Source: Scleromitrula shiraiana
Taxonomy: Eukaryota; Ascomycota; Leotiomycetes; Helotiales; Sclerotiniaceae
Reading direction: 5' to 3'
Assembly: GCA_028455995.1 (NCBI GenBank)
Contig: JABELC010000010.1
Location: forward strand, 1,824,001-1,888,000
DNA length: 64,000 bases
A program made the translations under genes and the position numbers. Shown in pieces: positions 22,250 to 31,956 of this stretch (its first letter is position 1; every line of letters begins with the position of its first letter). The notes beneath the pieces are model-generated. The model was not told where the DNA came from and made no database searches. It was given only the letters and a program-made list of their open reading frames with translations.

Positions 22250-24472
22250 TCATTTTCCTTTTACTATCCATATTTCTCTTCCATTCCTATCCCTATCATA
22301 ATCTCTCTCTAAAACCTTCAAATCCTCTTTCTCTTCCTTTTCATTCCCCTGATTTTCAAAAGCAATATATGTATCTAAATCATCATCATCTTTCTCATCC
22401 TTATACTCATCCTCATACTCATACTCATCCTCATACTCATCCTCACCACCTCCACCTTCACCTCCACCCCTCCCCACAATCCTCCCCCAAACTCTCCTCC
22501 CCCACCCCCTAACCCCCCAATCGCCATTCCAATCGCCATTCCCATCGCCATTCCCATATCCATTTCTCTCCCACCCCCAAACTCCCCTCTTATCATAAAT
22601 TCCCAATCCCGAATCCAAATCCAAAGGAACATCATTCTCATTACTTGAACCCGAACCTGAACCTAACATATATATATTCGTCCCCAAATAATCATCTCCC
22701 AAACCCCCACTCATCGATATGGAAATCAATTGATTCCCACGCCTTGCTCGCGACGAATAAGAATTGTAGTCTTGTGGATTATACCTTTGATGAGTATTTT
22801 TCTCTTTCTCTTTCTTTTTCTCCTCCTTTTGCTTTTGCTTTTGCTTTTTCTTTTCCTGTCCATTTTCATGTGTATTCCTACATACACCCTTGAAAAAATC
22901 CATCTTTCCTCCCTTCGTCTTCCCCTTTCCTCTTCTCCCATCATGTTCTTCTCTCGACACCTCCTCCTGATCTCCATCTCCATCTCCATCTCCATCTCCA
23001 TCTCCATCCGTATCCCTTCCCACCTCCACCCCGACTCCGAAACCCAACCCAGAATACGCCCCCAACGTCCCAAAATGATCCTGCCACCCCGTCCGCAGCG
23101 GACTATTTCTGCTCTTACTCTTGCTCTTGCTCTTCCTCTTGCTCTTCTCCTTCCTACTATTATCATTATCCCGACTCTTTTTATCCTTCTCATTTTCATA
23201 TTCATATCCATTAACACTGGTACTGGTACTCGCATCTCGATATTGATATTGAAATTGATTTATATACGAATCATCATCGTATCGCCCCTTAGAATTCCGC
23301 GCCGTTTTTGGTGATATTAGGGAGGAATCATCATCATCATCATTATCATCATCATCATCAGAATCCCCCTCGACATTCAGAGACAGTGCAGGCGTATTCT
23401 TACCCCCCAAACCAAAATCCGAAATCCTCGTCTTTGTATTTATATTTATATTTGTATTTATATGTATATGTGGAAGTAGATGGTTTGAACGAGAAGAAGA
23501 ACTCGCGGTCACTGTTCCCGGTGATATCAAGGACTCTTCATCTGACTGGTCGTCAGTGAATTGAAGTTGAATCTCATCGGCCAAGTTTTTATCTTTATTC
23601 TTTGAATCCAAATCCTGAGAATGCGAGTTTTGTGTATGTGTATGCATATGCATATGGTTTAGATAAGAAGCTTCTGAATTCTCGAAGAGATGTGATTGCG
23701 ATTGTGATTGTGATTGTGATTGTGATGCTATTGATACGGGTGATACTGTAGATGCCGTGTTCGAATCATTGCTGTATTTATCGTCGGCATCATCGTCAGC
23801 GTCGGGATTCGAGGTAGCATGAGACTGTAAATATGCATCATCATCATCCTCCTCATCCTCCTCCTCTCCCTCATAAGAAGAATCAGCCCGATCTCGATCT
23901 CGATCTCGATCTCGATCCTGATCCCAACTCTCACCATCCACAACCCTCTCAAACCCAGAACCCCCCTCAGAACACTCAAACCCACTTCTCACCGGACTCT
24001 CTCTTTCCCTTGCCCTCTCCCTACTCCTTCTTTTTCTCAACCCCAAATCATTACATCGATATTCCAATGAACTACTCGGATTAGTATATTGATTTAAACA
24101 TCTATATTGTTCCTCTTCCCCCTCCTCTTCCTCTTCTTCTCCAGTCTGAGTTCGATTTTGATCTCGACCCTCACCAGTAGAACTCCTTTCTCCACTCCCC
24201 CGTCTCCTTCTCCTTCTTCTTTTTCTTCTTCTCCCCCTCCTCCTTCTCGTCCTTCTTCTATTCGCATTATAATACGTACACTTATAACTCAGCTCGCTGC
24301 TTGGATTAGAATATTGATCCGGAAATGGATATAGATACTGATGTGGATATCGAGATGATTCAGAAGAAGAAGAAGAAGAAGAAGAAAAAGAGGAAAAAGA
24401 AGATGAAAATGAAGACGACGAGTCCGGTGTTTTAATCCTCAACGCCAATCGTGTATGTGAATATGATGACAT
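22250..24472 (-). CDS. Hypothetical intrinsically disordered protein, 740 aa
   Basis: I do not recognise a family. It is an uninterrupted 740-codon frame starting MSSYSHTRLALRI, almost entirely low complexity: Ser runs (residues 18-40), an Arg-rich block (72-92), Glu runs, an RD repeat (about 185-195), Asp runs, SQ repeats, a Lys/Ser-rich block, a GD repeat, KQ/EK repeats, and a Tyr/Glu/Asp-rich tail. Two copies of a 13-residue motif, QY[ST]NPSSxLxY[KR]C, lie at residues 53-65 and 128-140, each followed by an Arg-rich stretch; these are the only domain-like parts. No signal peptide or membrane segment. Composition is charged rather than random, and the frame is kept over 2.2 kb of repeat-rich DNA, which supports a real gene. 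It could be an RNA- or chromatin-associated protein, but that is a guess from composition. Confidence 0.6.
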   Translation of the reverse strand: MSSYSHTRLALRIKTPDSSSSFSSSFSSFSSSSSSSSESSRYPHQYLYPFPDQYSNPSSELSYKCTYYNANRRRTRRRRGRRRKRRRRRRRGSGERSSTGEGRDQNRTQTGEEEEEEGEEEQYRCLNQYTNPSSSLEYRCNDLGLRKRRSRERARERESPVRSGFECSEGGSGFERVVDGESWDQDRDRDRDRDRADSSYEGEEEDEEDDDDAYLQSHATSNPDADDDADDKYSNDSNTASTVSPVSIASQSQSQSQSQSHLFENSEASYLNHMHMHTHTQNSHSQDLDSKNKDKNLADEIQLQFTDDQSDEESLISPGTVTASSSSRSNHLLPHIHINTNININTKTRISDFGLGGKNTPALSLNVEGDSDDDDDNDDDDDSSLISPKTARNSKGRYDDDSYINQFQYQYRDASTSTSVNGYEYENEKDKKSRDNDNSRKEKSKRKSKSKSKSRNSPLRTGWQDHFGTLGAYSGLGFGVGVEVGRDTDGDGDGDGDGDGDQEEVSREEHDGRRGKGKTKGGKMDFFKGVCRNTHENGQEKKKQKQKQKEEKKKEKEKNTHQRYNPQDYNSYSSRARRGNQLISISMSGGLGDDYLGTNIYMLGSGSGSSNENDVPLDLDSGLGIYDKRGVWGWERNGYGNGDGNGDWNGDWGVRGWGRRVWGRIVGRGGGEGGGGEDEYEDEYEYEDEYKDEKDDDDLDTYIAFENQGNEKEEKEDLKVLERDYDRDRNGREIWIVKGK

Positions 24473-24840
24473 GTTTGTTCACCAGATAGATTTAGATCAG
24501 AGCGATGTGATGTGATGTGATTGCTGGAAACATACAAACTCATATCTTATCTCGATTCTTACTCCGAGTCCCTGACTGTTGGCCGACGCAAAAGGAAAGG
24601 AAATAGACACGGAATTAGAATTCCAAGTGCAGAAGTTCAAAGAGGGAAAAGAAGAGAAAAGAAGAGAAAAGAAAAGAGATCAAAGTAGACAAAAGTAAAT
24701 GAAAAAGTCCGCTCCCTCTTCCAGAAAGATATTGGATGGAAAAATCTTAATTTTTTTCCTTTCTCTTTTCCTTTGGAGGGAAAATTTATGATTCTTGCCA
24801 CAATACTTGAGTGGGAAGATTGAATAAATAAATAAATCAA

Positions 24841-24881
<41 letters not shown>

Positions 24882-27777
24882 TTTTTTAATGTTTTATTTT
24901 TCTTTTCATAACCTCTTCTTCTACTTCATCATCTCATCTCATTTCATTTCATCTCATCAAGACCTAATGAGCGTAAACTTCAAATCCCAGATTCCAATAT
25001 ATTTATTTCAAAGTAGGAAAAGAAAGAATAAGAAGATGAAATTAAACGAGAGAAGAGGCGATAAAAACAAGATAAATAAAATCAATAATCCATCATCTAA
25101 TGCCTTACTTTATTTTATGTAATACTATAATCCCAGCCCCAACCAGAATTTCTTATTTTCTTTTCTTTTCTCCAATAGCCGTGCTATGTTGTGTGTGTTA
25201 TATATATATTATGTGTGTTACACTAAGATCTTATATTGGGTCAGGCCCCCTAATACGCCGCCTCTTCTTTAGATTCATATCATGTTACTACAATACTACT
25301 GTATCGTATCATACCATAAAGGTCATAGTATACACTGGGCGGTTAAAGCTTAGAAACGATATAATATAATAAAGATATAATAGTCGAAATAAACAGAGAA
25401 TGTCAAACCAAAAAGAAAAATACGTATATAAGACACAAATAACAAGAGAAAGGAAAAAAAGAAAAATCATTTCCAACTCATATATACATAAACAAATAAC
25501 TCACCCACCCTCCTTACCTATATGACTCCCGCACTCACCACTCCATAAATATATAAATACAGAAATAAATACCCACCCACCTGCCCACCTACGTACACTA
25601 CCTATTTGACCCCCTTACTACTAGTACCTTATCTCCTCATAAATCTATACATAGATACCCCATCTACCCCACTCGCTCATCCTGTTCACCTCATCACTCT
25701 ACAGATCTCCCAACTTTTTCCCTACTTCACTCACCCGGTCCCTCACCACGGGCAAACCAAAACAGGAAAAAAAAATTAGTAATATCATTAGCTTCTGTGA
25801 ATTTACATCTTTATATATCATGGCGTGGCATTGGTAGTATAGTGATATGAATAGTGGGTGATCAACCATTGCATTCCATTTCATTCCATTCCATACCGTA
25901 CCATACCATACCACACCATTGTATCACATAGAGTAACTTCAGGAAACCCCAAAGAAAAGAAAAGGAAAGAAAAGAAAAGAAAAGAGCAAACAACATTAAT
26001 CAGATTGAAAACTACGAGATGAGATAAGAAGGATGTTAGTCCCGAGTCAAAAAACATGAAAAGGTCCACCAACATGGCCTACCTTATCATGCATCGCCTA
26101 ACAGGTCTGATAGAGTCGGGCCAGGAAATGACACGATGATTATGATGATATGCGAAATTTTGCACTTGGATGAGTCGAGATGGGTGGTCGGGTTTTGGGT
26201 CTTCTAGTTGGTTGGTTGATCCTTCTCGTGGCTGTGAACTAACTATGGAGAACCAACGTGAGATTAAAAAAGAGAGGGGCGAGAGAGATGAGGAGAGAGA
26301 GAAAAAAAGAGAGAGATGCTGTGTATGCGGAATCTTCGGATTGTGTTTAAAACCGATTACTTAGATCGATTGATTAATTACCTTGTATTTTTTAGAGGTG
26401 TTTGGCGGAGGAGGTAGATTGGGCAAAAAGTATTATTTGTTCATCATCAGACTAGATGAAGGTATTCGATATTCGATATAATGTAAGTATATACACGAAT
26501 ATAATACAACATAATATATAATATCCAATATCAGTGGATAAATAAACAAGTGTCTTGTTATATTCATATATTGATCTCCACTGGGAGTATATATACTCAC
26601 TCTACATATACACGAGAAACCAGCAAACTAAATACAATCCCAAAAAGCGCTTACTATACTGTAAAAATACACATAAAGAAATCAATATAACATGGGCACA
26701 TACTACTTCAACAAGTATATGATCTGGTCAATTGGTTCATATGAAAATAGTATCGCGATGGCGTGGGATGGGAAGGAATGGTGTATTATTCCATCCAATC
26801 ACTCCATTCAATTCATTCCACAACTTCCAATCTAATCCTCAATTTACACTCACCACCAATTAGATAAGTAAGGAAGTAAATTTGGAAATGAAATGACGAT
26901 ATACTAAATCATTCTAAATATAGAAATCCTGACATCATCCATATTTTATCCAATGTATATACTTCTATATAAAATGGACTGCGTGTGCTATTCCACACAT
27001 AGATAGATAGATAGATAGATATATAGATATATAAATGAATCTAATCAGAAAACACTACCTTAAAAGATTTTTCCTCCATCTACTTTATCTGCATGCCAAG
27101 TTATTGATCTAGTTATCTCTCTAACTCCAGCTTGAGTGTGTTGGTTATTAATACCAACCAACAAGACCCCCTTTCCGACCTTCTCCCTCCCCGAGGAGAT
27201 CCTCCCCAGCCACCACCCTCTTCGGTATCCTTATCCTTATCCCTATCCTTTGCCTCCATCTATATAGAGATCAGTATCTTCTGACCCGCGCCGAGAAAAA
27301 TTTAAATAGGTTAAAGAAGCACAACACAAGGCAAAAACGTGAAAAATCTAAGGAAAAATCGTCATCGAGACCTTTTGACCGACCTTTTCACGGTCATTTT
27401 TCCTTCCCATATTGTATGTACATACATAACGCAAAATAGGTAAAAGTCTTGCCACCACTTAGTAATGGAAGGAAAGAAAGAAAGAAAGCAAATTAGATAG
27501 ATAAATAAAATGAGATAGATGATTTTTCCCGCCTTGACTATTCTTTTTCCAATTGGATTTGTGAAATATGTTCATTCGTTCATTCGTTCCTTTGCTTGAA
27601 GAAAAAAAAGAACGGAGTCACTTATTTGATCTATTGATCCATCATATCGTTAATTACCTAGAAATCTAATAGCAGTCTTCGATCATTGAATTGATCTTCT
27701 CACCTTGAAACTCGAAACCCGTCAAGAAAACTCGTCGCTTGACGGACAGATAGATAGATAGATAGATAATCATAATC
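24473..27777. other. 3.3-kb divergent intergenic region
   Basis: Lies between the leftward 740-aa gene and the rightward 396-aa gene. It holds a (TC)n run with a T tract (24843-24887), (GAAAA)-type purine runs near 25960-25985, GAGA runs at 26273-26315, (ATAG)n at 27001-27030, and a pyrimidine-rich block at 27170-27260. I see no exon with coding character. Confidence 0.55.
24843..24887. repeat. (TC)n microsatellite with adjoining T tract
   Basis: About 15 TC units followed by 15 T. A pyrimidine-only block in the 5' flank of the 740-aa gene. Confidence 0.95.
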
Positions 27778-29075
27778 ATGGTGGTTTTACCAGATCTTCC
27801 CAGGTACGTTAATTGAACCCGGGTTCATCATCAAACACCCACACACTCCTCTCTCCTTCCCTTACCTATGGCCCAAACAAAACTCAAACTAAAACCCCAT
27901 CCCATCACAGCGACACCTGGCCCGTCCTCGGTTTCGTGCACGCCGCCAAACACACCAACCTCTGGGAATCACATCTGACGACGCCGGAGCAAAAGGACCA
28001 ATTTAAATTCGCGCTCTTCTTGGAGCGGCTCCTCGAGATCTGCGAGCAGGAGCGCGGACCTAGTGTCATTCGCGAATCTTACAAAGAAGCTGTGGTCAAT
28101 TTGGGGAAATTGGGTGTGGATAAGAAACATATGATAAGTCCGTGGCGACATTGGATCAGGAAACAGAGGGATAAGGAGAGGAGGAAAGTGAGGGAGAAGG
28201 AGAAAGGGGAGGAGGCGGAGAAAGGGAAGGATAAGGGGAAGGGGAAGGAGAAGGAGGAGGGGAAGGGGGAGGAGAAGGAGAAGGGGGAGGAGAAGGGGAA
28301 GGGGAAGGAGAAGGAGAAGGAGAAGGGGGAGGAGAAGGAGAAGGAGAAGGGGGAGGAGAAGGAGAAGGGGGAGGGGAAGGGGAAGGGGAAGGGGAAGGAG
28401 GGGGATATGAGTGGTGGTGTTGGACTTGAACTTGGGTTGGGATTGAAAGATTGGGAGAGGGATTGGATGGAATATCAGATGAGGGAGATTGATAAGCAGA
28501 AGAAGAGGGAGAAGGAAGCTCAACAGGAAAAAGAGAGACGCTTTGAATCAGCATGGAAGAAGAAAGCAAAGGAATTACAAAAAGAATATAGAAATGAAAG
28601 GGAAAAGATTATGTCCGCCGAATCAGTCATCATCCCATCTTCCGATTCCGACTATTATCCTCGCACACGACATAAACGTCATCACCACCATCGTCATCAC
28701 CACCACCGTCCTCACCACTACCGTCCTCATATCGTTCCCAATCACAAAACCGATCACCATCTCTATCATCACATATACGACAAACATAGATACACGCCCG
28801 AAAATCCCGAATATGACATAGTAGCCTGCAAAGAAGACTCGTGTAAGAAGCCCTATCATCGTGTAAAAGTCGAATACAACAGGGTAAAATGTGAGGATAA
28901 TTGTAAATATGAATATCGTTATGAGAGGACGACTACGAGACCGCCGCTGCCGCCGAAAATGAGATGGGATACTGCTCCTTGTGAAGTTAAGGATTGTACG
29001 CATAAATATGAAAAATTGGTTGAGGTTGAGGCACCTCCTCCACCACCGAGACCGTCGTTTTTCACGAAGCATTGA
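27778..29075 (+). CDS. Conserved-type fungal hypothetical protein with Lys/Glu helix and C-terminal Cys modules, 396 aa
   Basis: Function unknown. Exon 1 (27778-27803) encodes only MVVLPDLP plus two bases; after a 107-bp intron (GTACGT...CACAG) exon 2 runs 27911-29075. The N-terminal 120 residues look globular and helical (DTWPVLGFVHAAKHTNLW, FLERLLEICEQERG, SPWRHWIRKQRDKER). Residues of about 125-200 are a pure Lys/Glu/Gly repeat encoded by an almost uninterrupted purine tract, followed by another charged helix. A His-rich run (HHHHRHHHHRPHH) comes next. The C-terminus has three small Cys modules: C315-x4-C320, C336-x3-C340 and C366-x4-C371, each soon followed by basic residues and Tyr. It ends in a Pro run. 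The repeated Cys pairs and His run suggest metal binding, which is inference. The tiny first exon is supported by consensus splice sites and a clean start. Confidence 0.75.
28207..28404 (+). repeat. Coding polypurine minisatellite (GGGGAAGGAGAAGG-like units)
   Basis: Nearly all A/G for about 200 bp, in 3-bp-multiple units that translate to KGKE/EKGE repeats. Strong strand asymmetry; capable in principle of G-quadruplex or triplex structure. Confidence 0.9.
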
Positions 29076-29256
29076 TAAATAGGTGGTGGCTTTGTTGCTG
29101 AAGCTGGATGATGGTTGGAAGGAGGGAAAAAATTTGGATAGATGAATTATACATATAATATAGGGGATTTTGGGAAAAGGGGGAAATAAGCTTACATATT
29201 TACTTGCATCTTCAAAGATATCATGTATATACATTGAAAAAAAACATATTTCTTGC

Positions 29257-29375
29257 ACATACGACCATAGATCAAGGAAAATTGGGCATCCCGTCCGCTC
29301 TGCCATACACAAGCCTTGAATCGGTAGATTAGTAGTTGGGTGGGTGACCACCAGCGAATCCCTACTGTTGTATGT
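29257..29375 (+). rRNA. 5S ribosomal RNA
   Basis: 119 bp beginning ACATACGACCATAG and ending TGTTGTATGT, whose ends pair as helix I. The internal promoter and core read GGGCATCCCGTCCGCTCTGCC, then ACACAAGCC, then GTAGATTAGTAGTTGGGTGG and GTGACCACCAGCGAATCCC. From memory this differs from the Neurospora 5S at only a handful of positions, mostly in paired arms (for example CCTTGAATCGG in the variable loop-B arm region). A T run directly after it (29375-29380) is the expected RNA polymerase III terminator. It stands alone in the same orientation, 181 bp past the stop of the upstream gene: the dispersed 5S arrangement known from filamentous ascomycetes. Confidence 0.96.
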
Positions 29376-29913
29376 TTTTTCTTCTTTTGATGGTGGGGGA
29401 GCGGGGCGGGATGTGACAGATGAAGTGATGAAGTGAGAAGATATAACCTTCTCATCTATCTACCCAGTATTTTCAGTTCTCAAAGTGTATGGAGAGAGTC
29501 GGGGGTGATTAAGGTCAGGTCGAGTGTACACTATTTTGTTCTTATGGTGGGAGGAGAAGAATCGGGAGGGGTTTGGTAATTTCTGGATAGGCAAGGATGT
29601 GGGGATTGAGAGATTTGTGAAGGGGATGCATGAGGGGTGATGGGTTGAGTGGATTGGATGCATAATGGAGTAAATGAGCGATGGAAGGAAAGAGTATAGG
29701 GATGAAACTCATCTCTACTATTTTGTTCGATTAGTCAACCCTATCTACTTGCACCTTTTGATAAATTCTCCACCATCCGCCTCTTCACTCACTATATAGC
29801 TTAAACTAACATATGGATTGATGGATTAATTCCCTGTTTCATACTCCATCTCAATATGTACAAGCTGCCAAATGAGTGAACAAGAATCCTCCTCCCCTTA
29901 TCACGCCTCGAAA
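29376..29913. other. Intergenic region after the 5S gene
   Basis: 538 bp holding the 5S terminator T run and the 3' flank of the leftward UstYa-like gene. No other gene, RNA or clear repeat is seen. Confidence 0.5.
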
Positions 29914-31241
29914 TCAAGGAATTCCCTCCCATATCCTCTCGCCCTCCTTAAGATGAACATCTAACTCGCCATCCTCCCTCCACGGCGCCTGATGCTCCAC
30001 CGCAAATTGACGTATTGCGTCGAAACTTTTACATTTGTGGTCGCAGAAGAAGTCGGGGTAGACGTGTGGGTGGGGGTCTTTATCTTTGGGGGTTGTGTTG
30101 ACCCAGAGGTAGGGGTGGATGCCGGTGTCGGCTACGCAGGTTATTTGTTGGTGGATGGTGTCAAGACAGTGATCTGAGGGGGGTTTTAGTTGGTGGTGAG
30201 TGAATGGGTGGGCATTATTAGGAGAGATTGGAGTATAAAGGAAGGAAGTGGGGAAAGGAGGGGGGATGGATTGGGTTGGTAAACATACTTATATGTTCTT
30301 TTAAAATATATTATTCATGTTTAAATTCTGCTTCTCCAAGGTTATGATAATATTCGGAGTTGAAATAGAGACTTTTTTGAAGGAGATTCTAAATTATGGG
30401 AGGGGTATCTATCAGCATTACACTTCAGATTTTATATGAATTGCATGTATTTATCTGATGAAAGAAAAGGGGAAAACTTACCAAACAATGTAATTGATGT
30501 AATGCCTCCACAGAAGCAGGATATCCCGGACCACCATCTTTCTCGTAAACTCTGAAATAATCAAGGGATATTCCGGCTTTGAGTGCTTCTTCTGGTGGGA
30601 TAATTATCGCTTTGGCTGAATATTCATATGTCAATACATATTAACCCTGTTACTGTGCGGTTTGTAGACACTTACACATTATCCCAAGATCTAACCATGC
30701 TTGATCAACTTCTGGCCCGAGATCTTCTCGATATATAGTATTGGTGAATAATGAGCCATTGAATTGGACGGTTTCGTATTTTATATCAACATTTTCGAGT
30801 ACGGGACCTGATAGGAGTCAGTATGTAAAGTATATAAACTCTCTATCAAGTAGGTAGTGGGTGTGTTTTCAGAAAAACCATGGAAAGTTTGAGAAACTAC
30901 TCACTCCAACTTTGAGTCGTATGCCGCGAGCATGTTTTGTCGAGATCTCTTTGTGCTTGATGGGTAGTGAGGTATGTCACTGTACTTGAAAGCAGTGCAA
31001 CGACGATGATACTCGATACCCAGAGATATGTTCGTATCTTGGTTGGAAAGCCAATCTGCGACGACTTGGGATCTTGAAGTGAAGTATGTGATTTCTCGAT
31101 GTATCTATCTTCTAGATCTGAGAGAAATGGAACACTTGAATCATCGGAGTGTGGCATGTTTATTTCTCTATCAATCAATATTGATGTATTTGATAAACGG
31201 TTCTTATTCAAGTCAATTGGTATCGAACTCGAATTCTCCAA
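29914..31241 (-). pseudogene. UstYa-family (DUF3328) oxidase gene interrupted by an in-frame TAA
   Basis: UstYa-type proteins are membrane-anchored oxidases that modify or cyclise peptides in fungal RiPP and other pathways. Five exons on the complement keep frame: 30905-31241, 30676-30807, 30482-30615, 30289-30388 and 29914-30173, with introns of 97, 60, 93 and 115 bp, all GT-AG. A cytosolic N-terminus is followed by a TM helix (residues 71-92). Conserved segments follow: QAWLDLG, IPPEEALKAGI, DYFRVYEKDGGPGYPA, HQLHC (196-200, first HxxHC), SLYFNSEYYH, HINHC (233-237, second HxxHC) and DTIHQQITC. It ends GERIWEGIP at codon 320. Codon 227 is TAA (30311-30313) between the two HxxHC motifs, in otherwise well-conserved sequence and fixed splice phases; CAA to TAA by one C-to-T change is the simplest origin. 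The product would lack the second metal motif. A sequencing error or unusual splicing is the alternative. Confidence 0.75.
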
Positions 31242-31956
31242 ACTTCACTTGAAGACAGCAGAAAAGAAAGTAACTCATGGAAAGCATGGAATACCGAACA
31301 TGTATCGCGTATACTACACCACTTTACAATTGCAAAACAGTTCCCCTCAATGATGTGCTGTATGTACTGTCTGTAAGATCCACAGATATCTTACGATAAC
31401 CACCTACTTTCTAAACTCAGTATTATAGGACGAGCTTATTCTTAACTAACCTCATCATCGGAAGGAAAGAGATATTTTGTACGCGCTAGCATCGCATCGT
31501 CGTCGTTGTACGTACGGTACCATACGATACCCCGACCAGTGTGGGGAATGATATATCTTGGGAGCGCATATCTCATTAAGAGATATAATAATCCCTCGAT
31601 TGTCTCGGGTTGCCAATACGAACCGTGCGAACATAGATATTAGATAACGAGGGGTACCGGTAACACCGAAATATATAATAAGTTGCCCCTTTAGGGAGCT
31701 CAAGTTGCAAAACGCGAGAAAATAACGTGATTCCATGCAGAACATTCGTACATGTACGAATTTGCGTGGCGTGTAAGCATGCATGCATATTATTTTATAG
31801 TGGGATGGAAGCATCGCTAAGATTGTTCCCTCCTTCCCCTTAGAGTCAAGACTTGAAGCGAGCCCCGCACACTATATACCGACGACAACCATCGTTAGTT
31901 GATCATCGTTAATCATTGGAATTATTTTCCGAATGGAACGGTGATTATAAACAATA
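31242..31956. other. Divergent promoter region between two UstYa-like genes
   Basis: 715 bp shared upstream region. A palindromic cluster at about 31505-31530 (cgtacgtacggtaccatacg) stands out as a possible regulator site; no factor can be named. No coding sequence is supported here. Confidence 0.45.

Noticed and set aside
26170..26364. Plus-strand 64-codon frame (MSRDGWSGF)
   Set aside because: It runs through a GAGA simple repeat, has no start context or homologous look, and stands isolated in a spacer.
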